Assembly: GCA_031216915.1 (NCBI GenBank)
Contig: CM062295.1
Span: forward strand, 181,798,927-181,862,926
Direction of reading: 5' to 3'
Length of the DNA stretch: 64,000 nucleotides
DNA from: Pictodentalium vernedei
Lineage: Eukaryota > Mollusca > Scaphopoda > Dentaliida > Dentaliidae
Shown here: positions 12,901-28,000 of the stretch, in pieces
Position numbering within the stretch: the first letter of the stretch is position 1
How the letters are laid out: every line of letters begins with the position of its first letter
Made by a program: the position numbers and the translations under genes
The notes under the pieces: model-generated
Seen by the model: only the letters and a program-made list of their open reading frames with translations
What the model was told of the DNA's origin: nothing
The model's database searches: none

Positions 12901-15900
12901 AAGTTAATTCCGCTAGCTAACTTTAACGTAAATATGTATGCTCCACCTATCCACCTATTCATTCAGCACACATTTATTAATATGACAGGTCGGTTTTTCT
13001 AATAAAATGTCTTTCTTTATACACAATACCAAAAGGTCAGAATATTCCTCCCGATCAATGATATTTACAATGATCATGTTTCAACTCTAAAATCAGTTGG
13101 GGTAAAAATCAACCCAAATCAACTGGGTTGAGTGAATATGAACCCAATTGGGTTCATATTCACTCTACCTGTTGATTTGGGTAAATTTTTAACCCAACTG
13201 ATATTAGAGTGTACCCGTCATATGTATTATTCCTTCTTGAAAATGATTTCTGAAGAGATGCGCACATCATGGCGGCTGATGATGGCACCGGAGATTATAC
13301 ATGACACCTTTCAACTTGGTCCATATGGATTTTTTTGTTCTGCCTGTTTTAGCACCCCCTCCTCTCCCCAAAGGCTCCGGGGAACTGTCGGTCACATTTT
13401 CGGACTCGTACTAACAATGGGTTGCAGTCTAATGTTTTGGAAGAAAGAGATGGGTTTTAAGAATTTTTGGGTGTTGGTAGCATCTTTTTGAAGCTTTGTG
13501 AAGTACCAAAGAAATGATATTTCTCTTGTAGATGGAGGCACCCTGGTTGAAACATTTTCTGTATGCGGGATCATCAACCTACATCCTTCCTATGTAAGTG
13601 TTTTAAACTATGTCAATACAATGGTCTGCTTTTACAGACAAACGCCGTGATAATGTATGAATTTATCAAGTTAAATGACAACTGAATGAATTTATATCGG
13701 AAATCAATTAATATTTCTAACCTTCATCCTTGTGGCCGCAGGTTGATATACTCAACGATTTACCGTTAGAGGCGGATGAACAGGAGTGGGGCCATATGTC
13801 CCCTCACATTTCCCATACACACGTTACACAGTGAGTTTAGTGTCAATATCCCGTGATATATTATATGAAGAGGAAAACAAATGCATTTGACTAATGAATG
13901 CCATCACTGGCCGGCTCACCATTTCAAAGTATAGTTTATTTAACAGTGCACACCCTCTGCCCAACATACATATGAATTTTAATTTTAAAATTGGTTCCAG
14001 AAGCGAAGATGACCGAAGTGAAAGGGACGGGTGCGATTTGTCCCCGAGTGTGATGGGTTACAGGTGGCATCTTCCAGCTACGTCATCAACGCATGCCTTC
14101 GTCGAAGGTATGCCTTGATGATACCGTGTTTGCATATTAGTCAGTCTGGATTATTGTTCAAGACTTGAAATGCTTGGAAATTAATTTGTTGATAAATACA
14201 AGTAGTAGTCGCATGGGTCTTCCAACGTATTATTTAACCCTTTGATACTTTTGTATCAACGAAATAAAACAGCGCGTTGATACTTTTGTACGTCTTATGA
14301 CGTACGAAATCAAACAGCGCGTTGATACTTCGTGGGCCTTTGTTTTTTTTTTATTATTATTTTTCGATCTTTTAGAGTTTTAACCTCACTTACTATTTTC
14401 TCCCGAATAGTGCTCAATGATAATCGTTGAGCCAAATGCTATCGCAGCTAAAAATATTAATATAATCCTGCTGTCAAGACTTCTTAACTAGTTGAGTGCT
14501 GGAAGCCACAATCGGGAGTTTCAAGAATGAGGATACCTGAGCAAAAGCCAACACTTTCCTTTCTTATATTTCATATTCAGTCAAACACAAATAATATTTT
14601 GTTTATATAAATTTGTTTTGTTACAAATTATTGGAGAGTGCTTATGGGCACTCTCCAATAATTTGTAATAAAACAAGTTTTATGTAACAAATTTAGACCA
14701 CCCAAAATAATCTAGCCCTCAGCCAGTTAATCATTAATATGAAAAATTTCTTGTTATTTGTACTTTCCGAGTTTTGACGTCACATTTTGAAAAACGTTGA
14801 AAAAACTGAATTACCAGTGACGTTTGAACGTCAGGATAATTAAAGTCTCAAAGGGTTAATTGGCAATACCGTGCACCAAATTGATCGTGCTGGGCTCCCA
14901 GTAGCTCTAACTGCGTACCATATGCCTCTATTTATATTGCCGTCTCTATATGTGCATGGAAAAGTCCAAGTATCAAATCTATTCTCGTAATAGAGTTTAG
15001 GATTACTTGCAAAAGAGAGATCGATATCCTAGACTTCAATCCAGACGAAAGGTTTTGACTGGAACTGTAGTAGAACAGTACATTTTCATCGCAAGAGCAG
15101 TTGTTTATTTCAGTGACGTCGTGCAGGGCGTTGTGTGGGAAAAAATCATTATAGATTGGATGGGGTGTGATGGAGAAATCTCTCCCTCGGGGAGTGATAT
15201 TTGAACCAAGCCAAACATTCGCCAAGCCTCGAGTCTGAGTCAACTATCTATCCCCCCCCCCCTCCCGGAGGGATTTCTCCTTCCCACCCCAACATTACTA
15301 GCATTAATAATAACCATAACCTGTCTGATACATTCTGGTGGCATCATAGACATGGCACCTCTCCTAATTTATCAGAATGCATAGTTTTCAGATTATCACA
15401 CTTATCATTTACCAAACATAACATCTACATCCAAGAGCGTTATTCACAAAAACCCAAAACAGTGTAGAAATGTTTTAAACATGATGTAAAAAGTGTGCTC
15501 TTTTTCTCAGCGTAGAGGGGCGTTATTCCAAAACATAGCTTTGTGTATTGTATTCCTACCATACCACAAAAGCAATGGGCCAACAGTGATAGAGATACAG
15601 CAGTACTATGTTGGTACCTTTTTAAGATCGTACCTCCCCCCACCCCCATCAGGTTACAAATAAGGTCAATTAAACTGGAAGGTAGAAAGGCTTTTTGATG
15701 CTCAGTGAGTTGGGTTTGGGGCAAAACAAAATTACATAATTTGTAAAATTTCGAAAATTGTGCTTGGAAAACTGTACTGCATTGTAACTGTAATCCATGT
15801 CGAATATAACTAAACAACTAAACATTGCAGCCAATAGGCTAATGGGAGCATGATTGGCACAACGTCCGGATATTGCGGGGATGTGAACCATGGTCGCCAG

Positions 15901-16536
15901 GTCATGACATGCATTCGCCCGAAGGTTTATCTGTACACTTACCTTTCAAAAACTGTTTAGACAAAGAGTCCACGGTCAATGTACCATGTACCTACACTCT
16001 AAAATCAGATGGGTTAAAAAATTAATCCAAATCAGGTGGGTTGAGTAAATATGAACCCAACTGGGTTCATATTCACTCAACCCAGCTGATTTGGGTTGAT
16101 ATCCAAATCAGCTGGGTCGAGTGAATATGGACCCAACTGTATTCATATTCACTCAACCCAGTTGATTTGGATTGATTATTAACCCAACTGAATAGGGGGT
16201 GCGGTGGCTCAGTGATTACGGCATTGAACGTCAAATCTAGAGGTTCGGGGTTCGATCCACGCCAGGGTTAACTGCGTTGTGTCCTTGGGCAAGGCACTCA
16301 ATCTCGATCGCCCACGTGAGGGCACGGTGGCTCTGTGTACTAAGGCGTAACGCACGTCGATGGTGCACCTGTCTTCAACCAATGCTAACCCTGTTTGTGC
16401 GCAGTTTGTCCGTCGGGGGAGTCTGACAGTTGCTTGCCATTACCAGTGGTTCTCTACGTGTACTCCGGCTCCCTCCATCCGTAAAACTGTCCGACACGAG
16501 GCGACCCTAGCTGTCGAAAGTGTCGTTAAACTCACA

Positions 16537-16607
<71 letters not shown>

Positions 16608-19600
16608 ATATAGAGTGTGGCCATGACAATCGGCAGTATCATGATAGACGCAGTGACAGGCACCACGACTTTAGCACAGCATTGCTTATTGTCGTGGTTA
16701 ATTCAAGGTCTAGTCCGATACACAGGTCAATAAACGAGCTATCATAATAATAATAACACTTTGGCCAGCCGCTGATTTGTCGCGGTTCTCGATCGAGAAG
16801 GCCATGGTTACCCCTGTACTCCCAACTTCCTCCCTATTCCCACGCTTCTCCTCTCCTCCCAACACTCGGAGACGAACTGCTTGATGATATCCTTTGTCCC
16901 ATTCTTCCCAGTCTCTCCGATTAGCATATTAACCCTCTCCTTTGAGTCTCCCCCTAACCACATGTCCTTCATTCTCCCATCCCACTTCCCCATTATACTC
17001 CCAGTGAATCTCATTCTTTTAGACTTATACTTTGGGCATTCTAGAAGAAAGTGTTCCAGGGTCTCCACCACGCCCAAGTTACACATCTGGCACTCCCTTT
17101 CACCGTCTTTCCCAATTTTTCCCCTCAGCTCCAGGGATCGCGACCTCAGCTTGAACAACAGTGACCCCCCAAAAGTGCCATCAAGGTACTCTTCAAAACC
17201 TGGATTCTCTTTATCACGCAGGCCACCCAAAGACCTCTTTGATTTGACCCCCCTCTCGCCAATTACGGTTACAATCCTCCATGACCCTTTCTCTATCTAT
17301 TATCATTTGTAGCAGTTGTGTGCGCCGTGTACTAAGGCGTACAGCATGTCAATAGTGCACTTGCATTCATCCGCTGCTAACTCTGCTTGTTTAGAGTTAG
17401 TACCTTGGAGGGTCTGACAGTTGTTCGCGGCTACTTGGTGATTCTTTCTGGGTACTCGACTTCCGCCTCCGGTAAAACTGTCCAGCACTATGTGACCCCG
17501 GCTGTTAAACGTGTCGTTAAAGCTCAGTTAACAAACAAACATGCCTTATACCTTTGCGAATGTATTTCAACATGTTGTTCATCCGGCAACGATACTCTGC
17601 TCTACTATCGCCCAACGAGACATTTTTATTCTCTTTTTATCTTCGCTGAGGGGGTAACACCCCATACTCATCACGATGTATTTACCCGTTTATTGGCTTT
17701 CAACCCTTTGCCCAACGTAACTGTCAAAACCGGTCAGCGCTATTCACAAAAATTATCACTCAATTTTCATGTATTTTTCATTTTTTGCCTCAAAAATATA
17801 GCTTATGACCCTTCATTTGAATGAGCTCGTTGAGCTCGTTCCAATGAGGGGTCATAAACTATTTGTTTTATACAAAAACTTTTAAAAATGAGTTATTCAA
17901 TAATTTTGTTTGCAAGTGTCGTCTGCTTTTTATGTTAGGTAAAGGGTTAAGGTCGATTTCAGTATCACCCAATCCGTGAGAACTACTGTAAGTAGAACAC
18001 AATGCTTGTTTACTGTGGTAAATAAGTAGCGCCGTACTGACAAAGCAGGACCCGGTTACCAATGCCCAGGGTGGAAGTCCTCGAAAGTGAACAGCAGCAC
18101 AGGTACTAACGATTTGTTAACATTCACCCCATACTTATGTTGCTATCATGATATAGCCATAAATGCTGAAAGTGACCTTAACCTCCACCAAGTTGGTATA
18201 ATAAGTATTTTAGCATAAATAGCTATATCATGCCCGCCAAAAAAAGGTATGAAAGAAGTTAGCCGATCGTTTATACCTATGCTGCCCACTTTAGAGGACT
18301 TCTACATCAGGCTTTGGTTACCGGTCTCTACGTTGCCTGTAAAACACAACTTGTTTAGCACAACCCGCTGAGTATTTTCAAAATATTTTTCATCAAATCT
18401 CATCATGGCCAATGTGAAGCAGCCATGACTAGGTTTGATGAAAAAAATCATCTAAATTTAACTAAAGAAATCATTAGTCAAAAAATGCATTCAATTTACA
18501 GGGGAGAAATTTGAAAATTATACTTATTTCAGTGGCAGGAAATTTCGTGTCCTGAGCAGGAATATCCGCAGTATGGAAGGAGTTGATCAAGCACTGGTTC
18601 ACTTCACGGGGTCCCCAGAGTATGCCCCGGGATTTATGCCATGACTATGGAGCTAACTGAGGCTCATCGGAGCCTTCAACGCAGTTCTTGGGATCACTTC
18701 ACAGTAGAGAGGTTTTTCCAACAATTTTAGAACAACTTATTGTGCGTGACTGATCATTTGAAAATCGCCATCGTAAACTGAAATTGAGACTTCGAGTTTG
18801 AAAATCCAAATGAAAATATTCTCACTACCACTCATATGTGTTGGATTTACGGCATAATAATTACCCTGTTAATGTAGTTATACGTTTTGGGTCCAAATAC
18901 TCAATTCCCATTGGTCATCTGGATGAAAACGTCATGACCAAATGTATTTCATTTTCCATTGAATACATTTGGACGAACTTTGACCCGCATTTACGGTAGA
19001 GCGCAGTTTGACAGAATGTAATTCGGGCGATATTTGGGCGGGTTTATAACTTTTAGCGCCTCTCGCAGTGATCAGTGATTATAGTTTACTGATATGTTAA
19101 ATAAATTGTTTTGAACATTCCAAGTTTCGTTGCGAAAGACGGCATTTTGACAAATTTGGGTCAATGCCGAAAACCGGCACTCAACTCAGAGTTGTGCGCT
19201 TTGTCTTTTGTGTGAGGGCGGTTTTTCGCCTCGTTCGTTCGTACGTTTTATTTCGTCTTTCTGCTTTGTTGTTTGGTAAAAAGTAGTTTAAACAGTTACC
19301 GAATGTAATTATAAGAATTGAATGCAATTTGTTATAATCTTTATTGGAGTATGAACGTGTGGGACTGGGTACAAATTATGTATGAATCCCGAAGGGATTC
19401 ATACAATTTGTACCCATTCCCACACGTTCATACTCCAATAAAGATTATAAAAATTTCATTCAATTCTTAAATAACATCGTATATTTTTCAGGAATAGTTT
19501 AACGTTTGATAATCTGATCGGGTGTCAAATAAATAATGTCCCGTGAGTCCCAAATTTCAAATCGAATCGAATCGAATGAGGCTGTGGAGTCAGAGGATTG

Positions 19601-22016
19601 CGAATCGAATTGAACCTCGAATCGAACCTCACGCTCATCACGTTGAAGATATTTCATTTCGTTCAACTGTAAATATTTCCCATCTTCAATAAAGTATTGT
19701 ATGAAACAGCGGCTCGTCTATTTTGGTAAAGTACTAAAAAAGCGGAATATCCCAAAACGGAATCAAACAAAGTAGTTTCGGGAGCGGAACCTCCTTGAAT
19801 TCCTTCTATGATCAGATTTCCTGTAAGGAGACCTGATGATAAAAGAGGAGTTCAAGAGAAGACACTTGGCAGTATTTTGAGAACATATTCGAAAATTTCC
19901 TAACAGCGACATCTTCAAAAAAGTATTGTATGAAACAGCAGCTCGTCTATTTTGGTAAAGTACTAAAAAAGCGGAATATCCCAAAACGGAATCAAACAAA
20001 GTAGTTTCGGAAGCGGAACCTCCTTGAATTCCTCTTCTATGATCAGATTTCCTGTAAGGAGGCCTGATAATAAAAGAGGAGTTCAAGAGAAGACACTTGG
20101 CAGTATTTTGATAATATATTCGAAAATTTCCTAACAGCGACACTCAAATCGCATCAAATCGAATCGTTGGAACGATTTCGAATCGAATCAAATCAAATTT
20201 CGAAGCTTCGTAGGGCCATACAAATTAACAAATGGCTGTAGTATATGCTTAAATTTCTTGGTATTTTATTCACCGCTTTATACGGTATATCGATAAACCA
20301 ATACTATATCGGTATTCAAACCGGATTGAATCCCGGTGTAATTACAAAAATATCGGTTTATCGTCATTATTTATTTCCCCACAATTTAATTTTCAAGATG
20401 TCGTGAGTTTAAACCGTAGTCCCGAATAAATAATATTATCCCTTTACCCAACGAATCGGCCGCATCCGCCCGCATAATATACAAATTCAGCATTAAAAAA
20501 TATTTTTCAAAACATTTCGACGAAACTATATCATGTGACTCCTCATTGGAACGAGCTCGATGGGCTCGTTCCAATAAGGGGTCATATGGTATTGTTTTGT
20601 TGATTGTTTTTTTTTTTTTTAAATTCGGTGCACTGCTATTTAAAATAATAAATTTTGATATCGTCTGCGTTGGATAAAGGGTTCTTCGAACTGCATCATC
20701 AAGGAATGCTAATTCGTCTTGCCTGTGATAGCTCAAGTCCCGATTGTGGTACGTATGTTCAGGTATATGAACAGTCTTTCGATATACCTGCATACCGCGG
20801 TATTTTCTTCAATACCGGTACCGGTATTCAGTTTAGAATATTGTGCAGACCTACCGCTCGCCACATTGTAATTTCAGGTGAAAATGGGTTACGGAATAAT
20901 CAATGAGGCATTCTGTTAAATGACCAGCTAATAATACTTCTCGTTTTCCAGATCGGATACTGTCGTGTTCGGAGGAACTGAGGATCAAGATAACTGGGAT
21001 ACGAACGTTTGCCCGGAGGATACAGAAGGCATCTTAAATCGCGTGAAAACAGTGTGGCCGGCTGCAGAGGTAAAGTACTTGGCTTCGTCACATATTTATG
21101 AAGTTTGTTATAATAAAACTGGAAAGGAAGTGTAGTATCACGCATGTGAGGTACCCAAATCAAAGCAGAGGTTAGTTAACCCTTTATCCAACACAAATGT
21201 TATCACAATTTTTTTTTAAATAATATTTTTTCAAATCTTTCAAAAAATTTTAACGAAACCATATCATGCGACCCTTCATTGGAACGAGCTCGACGAGCTC
21301 GTTCAAATGATATGGTTTTGTCAAAATATTCTGAACAATTGTATTTATTTAACTGCTCAGTTTGTATATTACCCAGGCGGATGCGGTCGATTCGTTAGGT
21401 AAATGGTTAAACTGGCACGAGTTAGCAAAAAATCACAGAAACATAATCACTGTCAAAATCATAACCAATTGCTGTATATTCCACCCTGAATACTGGTGTC
21501 AGTTCGTCTGTGGAGTTCTTTATCTTACAGTGGGCATGGATACCTCAGAGCACAATTGCCTGAATACTGTCAGTTCGAGTGTGAAGTATCTTTATCTATT
21601 ACATTGGCTTCCAATTAAACAGAGAATTGATTTCAAAATATTGATCTTAGTATTCAAATGTATCCACAAACTGGCTCCAGTTTACCTGCAAGAGCTCCTC
21701 ACTGTATATAAACCAACGCGCAGTCTCCGATCTAAAAAAACAAATTCAACTAGTTGTGCTTAATAGCAGATCTAATCAGGCTCATGATCGTGTGTTCGCC
21801 ATCGTGGGTCCCAGATTGTGGAATTCCCTGCCAATTAGTGTCAGAAACTCTCGATGTCTTCAAAATAAATCTTAAAACTTTCCTATTTACTGAAGCATTC
21901 TCCTAAACCTCTCTAAGAGGCAACCAAAGCAGATGTGACTCTTCATTTCAGAAAGTGTATTTATTTCTGTCAAGCGTTTTAGAGCACTATTTGTGGTTTT
22001 ACGCTCTAGAAAATCA

Positions 22017-22060
<44 letters not shown>

Positions 22061-25000
22061 CTTACAGAAGGCGCGGATACCTGAGAGCAAAGTGTGTCGA
22101 AACTGCAAGGTTAAAAAGATGAGAGATCACAAGCTGTGCTTTGAGCAGAGCAGTTTGCACAGCTCAGTTTTGATGTTAATACAATTACTATCTGATGATT
22201 TCTGATAAACCAACCATGTGTGACCTTGTACTTTATTTCAGAATGCGAAGATTAAATGGTCGTGGGTTGGCTTACGCCCTCAGAGGACATCGATTCGCTT
22301 GGAAAAAGAAAAGATGACCTTTCCAAATGGCAGCATAACGGTGAGTATACAGGTCCGAACCTCCAAATGAGAAAATTCGGGAGGAGTAAATGGACGGGGC
22401 GGATCCCGCGCCTCTTAAGCAAGGGTCCGTGGCTAAAGCAGTGTGAATGCATGCTTGACTGGTATACATATAGTCTACAGATGAAATCCGAGGAATTTTT
22501 TATTATCTAATCAAATAATTCTCGACGGGAAATCAAGGAAATCGCATCATTTGACATCCCAAACACAAAAACTTTCCCGGGAAAGACTCCCGGGTCCACG
22601 ACGTTGTTGCTTCTCGGATAGGATGATGCGCTCTGCATCTTGTGGGCCCCTTCGTCCCAAACTGCCCCAGGGCACGATATTCCTCTAGACGCCCAAGCAG
22701 TTGTCCTAACAAAAGATGGATGAAATGGTTTATTTGTTCGTTTGTTTGTTTTATTGGGGTTTAACAACACTTTCAGCAACCTAAGTCACATGATGCTCGA
22801 CAGTTTTTCGGTTTAAAGAAGCTGGTCACCCCGTCCGAGGGAACCACGTAGCAGCAGCGAACAACTATCATGCTTTCTAACTTGTTAACTCTGCACAAAC
22901 AAGCAGATTTAACAGCAGTTGAAGAAGGCAAGTGCACCCCGGAGTGCAATGCGCCTCAGAGAAAGGTACCGCCGTGCCAAATGTATTTGTCAAAACATCA
23001 GATGGACGACGTGATAATGTTGTGATTCGATGTCCGGCAGATTGATTTAGACCGCATTCTATTACCTAATGACCTCGCCCAAATGTTCAACACAAAACTT
23101 AAAAACAATTCTCCAAGTGTGAACTTTTTACCCATTTGTAATTGGCCAACGTTACTCACAAAAAATCGTTATTCAAATTTTATTATTTTTCATTTTTGTC
23201 TCAAAATTATAGCATATAACCCCACTTTGAAGCCAGCTCGCTAAGGGTCATAAACTATGCTTTTGAGATAAAAAATAAAATGAAAAATTCTAGTCATTCA
23301 ATAAATCTGTTTGCTTGTGTCTTCTGCTATTCGGGTTGGGTAAAGGGTTGAATGAGCGTCTTCCAACTGTTTTCCAGAATTTTTTAAGCTTGGTGATGGT
23401 ACGACAGTCTTTTGTGATACTGGAAAGATGCGCATTCTTCTCTGTCTTGCTTTCGTATGTTTATTGTAATTTTTAGCCTCAAGATGACTTTCTAAGAGAA
23501 GGAAAAAAGGAAGAAACGAGAACGATGGCATTTTGGTCAGATAAACATTGGGTTCGCTTTAGTGACTATTGGTTGGAGTCGAATGAGTTATTGTTGTTTG
23601 GGAGGTTGTTTCGTCGGGAATATTTTTTTATTTCCCGGAAATCTCCAGAAAAAGTCACAATGTTTGGTTGACAAATATTTAGAGGTTATTACTTTGTTAC
23701 ATTTATACTAGCCGATATATCAGCCCGAGGTAGTTTCATATCAGACTGATGTGAAGTTACCGATGTCTCTGCTGATATGAAATACCAAGTATTAATCTCT
23801 TTATTCATTGAACCAAAATAGATAATTTCAAAATGTTCTTATACCTTGTACAGTTTCCTAACAGCGTTTTGGTTTCTCATTCTTATCACAAAGTCCTAAA
23901 TTTCATCTTTTCCCAGTTTAGCTATCTGAATGTTTCGGCTTCCCCAGTGGGGTAACCTCGTCGTTTGGATAGCTAGGTTATTTCCCACTTCGACGAATCT
24001 CCGCTTACGACTCTGAATCTTAGTTTGCGTTGAATTTTCTGTACAATTCTTTTCTTTTTTCTTTTCATCCACCAAATCCTTACTTATTGTCATTAATTCC
24101 TCATCATACAAAAACAAACGCTTCAAGTCATTAAATTAAGCATGACACCAATTGTCCTGAATGAGTACGGCAAAAACGGTGGAAGATGTTTATGTTGTAA
24201 AGAACTGCCTAGTAACGCATTAAGGTGATAACTCTAGCTTGGTACAAATGGGCCCAAATCGTCGTCATATCAGCCGAGTCTGCTGAGTTTCATATGGGCC
24301 ACTTCTGGAATAGAATATCATATCTAATAAAGTCGGAATAGTTTGCGTTTGACCCAAGACAGCCTGACAGCAGTGTGATAAAACATGTAACGCCTACTAC
24401 AGACAAACTCCGGAATTTCCGTGACAGGATAAGAAGAAATTTAACCCTAAGTCTCTTAAATTATCAATGATAATTCTTGATTGTTTCTTGGTCATTATAT
24501 CGTCGTCTTATGTCTGCAATTCGTTGATGGTGTGTCGTCCACAAATCTACCCACCCTACTGAAAATCTACCATTGATACCGGCCCACAAGTCCGATGACG
24601 TATTGAGGCCTAATCCGTTCACACTGTGGCGAAGCCCTCCAAGTTGTGATTGATTTTTGGCTTCGATCAGTTTAGATCATCTAGACGCCACCACACCACT
24701 TTCTACTGTAACTGGAATAAAACTGGAAAATGGTCCAAGTTCCTTGGAGTCTGAATTCTGTGGCGCCTGGATAAAACACTCAACACAAGACTGTCTATAC
24801 AGTGGGATGTATAAGCTAACCTTACACAATTTTATTAACTTAAAACTTCCAATATAAGTACAGTGTCCTACACTGGAGTCCCTCTGAAAGATGCCATCAA
24901 CTCAAGTATGAATAGAATAGTTTCTATCTGAGAAAAACATTTCTGATAGTCCGTCCGGGAAATATTAGCCCACTGTAGGTTTTTAGATGTGAACAGTTTG

Positions 25001-28000
25001 AGTTTTCAGAGGAGACTGCTGACAAAATGGCCGACTTGGGATTATATATTATTAATCACGTGGTTTATTTTCCTGTTAAAATTAGGAAAACTTTCCTTAG
25101 GAGTTCCGACGCCATCTTTGTTGACATTCTACTTCAGTATCAGGGAGTTCAACTTTCATGTACTTTCATGCCAAGTATTGGGGGTACAATCTCTCTTGGC
25201 AGAAAAGTATCAAATATTGCACTCTCCTGACCATAGATTGAGTTCCTTGTTAAGTGCTTAACTCTGATATATTCTAGCTTATAATTGGCTTTAGATAGGT
25301 TTTATGTCCTTATTACCTTTAATATCACGTACGTATACCTCTGGTAAGTGAAAAGCCATTTATTGTGATTGGTCTTAGATATGTCTTATACCTTTAATTT
25401 CAATATTGTCACAAACCTCTCTAAAACAATCAGATTAGAATTGTTTTATGACATTAATCTCCCGTCCTTCTCTAGAGTAATGAGATAATTAGTTATACCT
25501 TTTCTTAAACAATGGCTTTTGGAAATGTTTTTACCTTTCTAATCTTTCAACTTCGTGGGAAACCACTATTACCTACACACCTGGCCATTGAGATCATGAT
25601 AGTATTATTCCACTAACCTAATTGTTTGAATAACTTTCCACTGATCTTTTAAAGGGATTCTGGTGTAATGTAAATGCTTATGGTTGCTAACACTTTGTGA
25701 CAATAACTTTCTACTGCTCTCTTAAAGGGGTTCTGGTGTAATGCAAGTGCTTAAAGTTAGGCTCGACTTCGGGAACAAATTTTCTTATTATATACACTGA
25801 GTGTCACACGATGTATTCTAATACACAATTCTCACAAGAAGGTACGCCATTCAGTGGGTGAAACAGTCTTTAATCTTCGGTTGACTTGGTAGGATGCTCT
25901 CTAAAAGCAGTGCAATGTTACGCAGAAAACAAATTAACGAGTCAAAGTAATTCTGGTTGGCCGGGAAGAATCAGAACTTTAGGGCTTCTATTATCTAAAG
26001 CTCGTCATAAGCTTGGTTTCCTTCTTACACACAATCTACAGTACGTGGAGAGTGGATTGTAACTAAACCACCCGCGGAGTGGAGTTATCTCCCAAGTTAT
26101 AACTTTCAAATTTTTGTACATATCGACAAAAAACACAAGCAATGTTTCAGCCAATGGACCTCCGGGTTTAACCCGGAGGTCCATTGGCTGAAACTTTGCT
26201 TGTGCTGGTTATGCTTTGCAACAAATTTGCAATTATTGCTCGGGTGGAATCTCCACTCTGTGGGTGATTTAGTGATAATACACTCTCCACGTACTGTAAG
26301 TGCATATTTCTGGCAACCATCACCAACTCGAAGAATTTGACTAAGTAAGAATGGACAAAGGGAAATAATCTTCAAAATCGGTTTCGAATACCATCTGGAA
26401 GGAACCTTTTTATGTGCCTATTAGTTTTTATCTTCACATGTTCAAGTCCGAATGGAACACGTTGTCCATGCTGATTTCTGTTGATGATCTATTTGTCCAC
26501 CTGCCGCCATGAGTTTATCAAAAGAACTAAACTCCGCCCATTTTCGTAATCGGCCAATCAAAATGTCGCATTCTGACCCAGGTCAATTCGGAAGATGTGG
26601 TGACAGCCGATAAATCGAATATCAATTGGAAAATGTATTTGTTCAAACCCACCAAAATTAACGAAATTAAACTTATACTATAAATGGGGAGTTATTTTAT
26701 AACACTCATGTTTTGACTTTCAAGTGAATATCTCTCAGATAACGGCAGAAAATTTCTCTAAAATACGAACAAATAACCTATTGGGGCACAATTTCCATTT
26801 ATACTTTTCTGTTTACGTATCGATCTGTCACATGAATTTACCATTTACACCTAGGTTTGGTTTTTGTTTTTATTTCAAGCAGACTTCAGCACTGTCAAAT
26901 TCTACTTATGAAACCGAATTTTTAAATTAACCCTTTACCTAACGCAGACGATGTCAACAATTTTTATTTTAAAGATCATTTTTTCAAAACATTTCAACAA
27001 AACCAGATCATGTGACCCCTCTTTGGAACGAGTTCGACGAGCTCGTTCCAAAGAGGGGTCACATGATATGGTTTTGTTGAAATTTTTCGAAAAATAATAT
27101 TTTTTTCAGCTGCTGAATTTGCATATTACACGGGTGGATGCGGGCGATTCTTATGGGTAAAGGGTTAATGGATTCTATGTCATAGAGGTGTGTAATAAAT
27201 ATAGAATGCCACCATGTTTGAATGTGTCAGTCAATACGCCTCTCGTTCTTTCCTTCCACGCTGTCACTCGTGTCGTATTGCCGAACGCATTCACACATCT
27301 TGACGTTCTGTGTATTTATCAGTTATGGTATCTTAACCCTCTGAACACTGATGTCAAAATACCAAACAGCAATTTTCCGCATAATCCAACCATGAATTTA
27401 ACCCTTTACCCAACGTAACGGCCAAAACCGGCCAGCGCTATTCTCAAAAATCGCCAATTAATTTTCAAAATATTTTCATTTTTTGTCTCAAAAACATAGG
27501 TTATGACCCCTCGTTGGAACGAGCTCGTCGAGCTCGTTCCAACGAGGGGTCATAACCTATGTTTTTGAGACAAAAAATGAAAAAAATTAGTTATTCAAGA
27601 ATTTTTTTTGCAAGTGTCGTCTGCTTTTCATGTTAGGCAAAGGGTTAACTAATTCATTCCTGTTTGATAGGGGTCAATGAAGTTTTTAAACTCGTAGTTG
27701 CATTTTGGGAAACATTGAAATTCCGCTGTTTTTAGGTCAGTGTGCAGAGTATTAAGTTCTTACCTAACTCAACTGGATGATGGCCCTAATATTTCATTAT
27801 ACACTCGATAAAATACCATATGGAAATACTTGACATAGGGTAGCCGGGGTGGGGCGGAAAAAATTGCGTGAACAAAGATGGAGGTGGGTGATCAAGTGTC
27901 AAAACTGTTTGCGTAAACAGTTAATGCATTGTTTTCCTTTCTCACTGTTATGGCATCTTTTGGGCCCCAAACAGTAACAAAAAGTCACCAATTGACCTTA

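Noticed and set aside
13741..13830. Exon-like piece (CCGCAG, then an open frame VDILNDLPLEADEQEW, then a GTGAGT donor) between DDO exons b and c
   Set aside because: Exon b joins exon c in frame without it, and the peptide has no counterpart in DAO/DDO proteins. It may be a cryptic or alternative exon, but nothing supports it.
16881..17312. 143-codon plus-strand frame
   Set aside because: Antisense to the LINE C-terminal fragment that carries the Cys/His motif.
23896..24126. Minus-strand frame rich in Lys and Arg
   Set aside because: No domain recognised and no splice or transcript context; length is within chance for AT-rich DNA.
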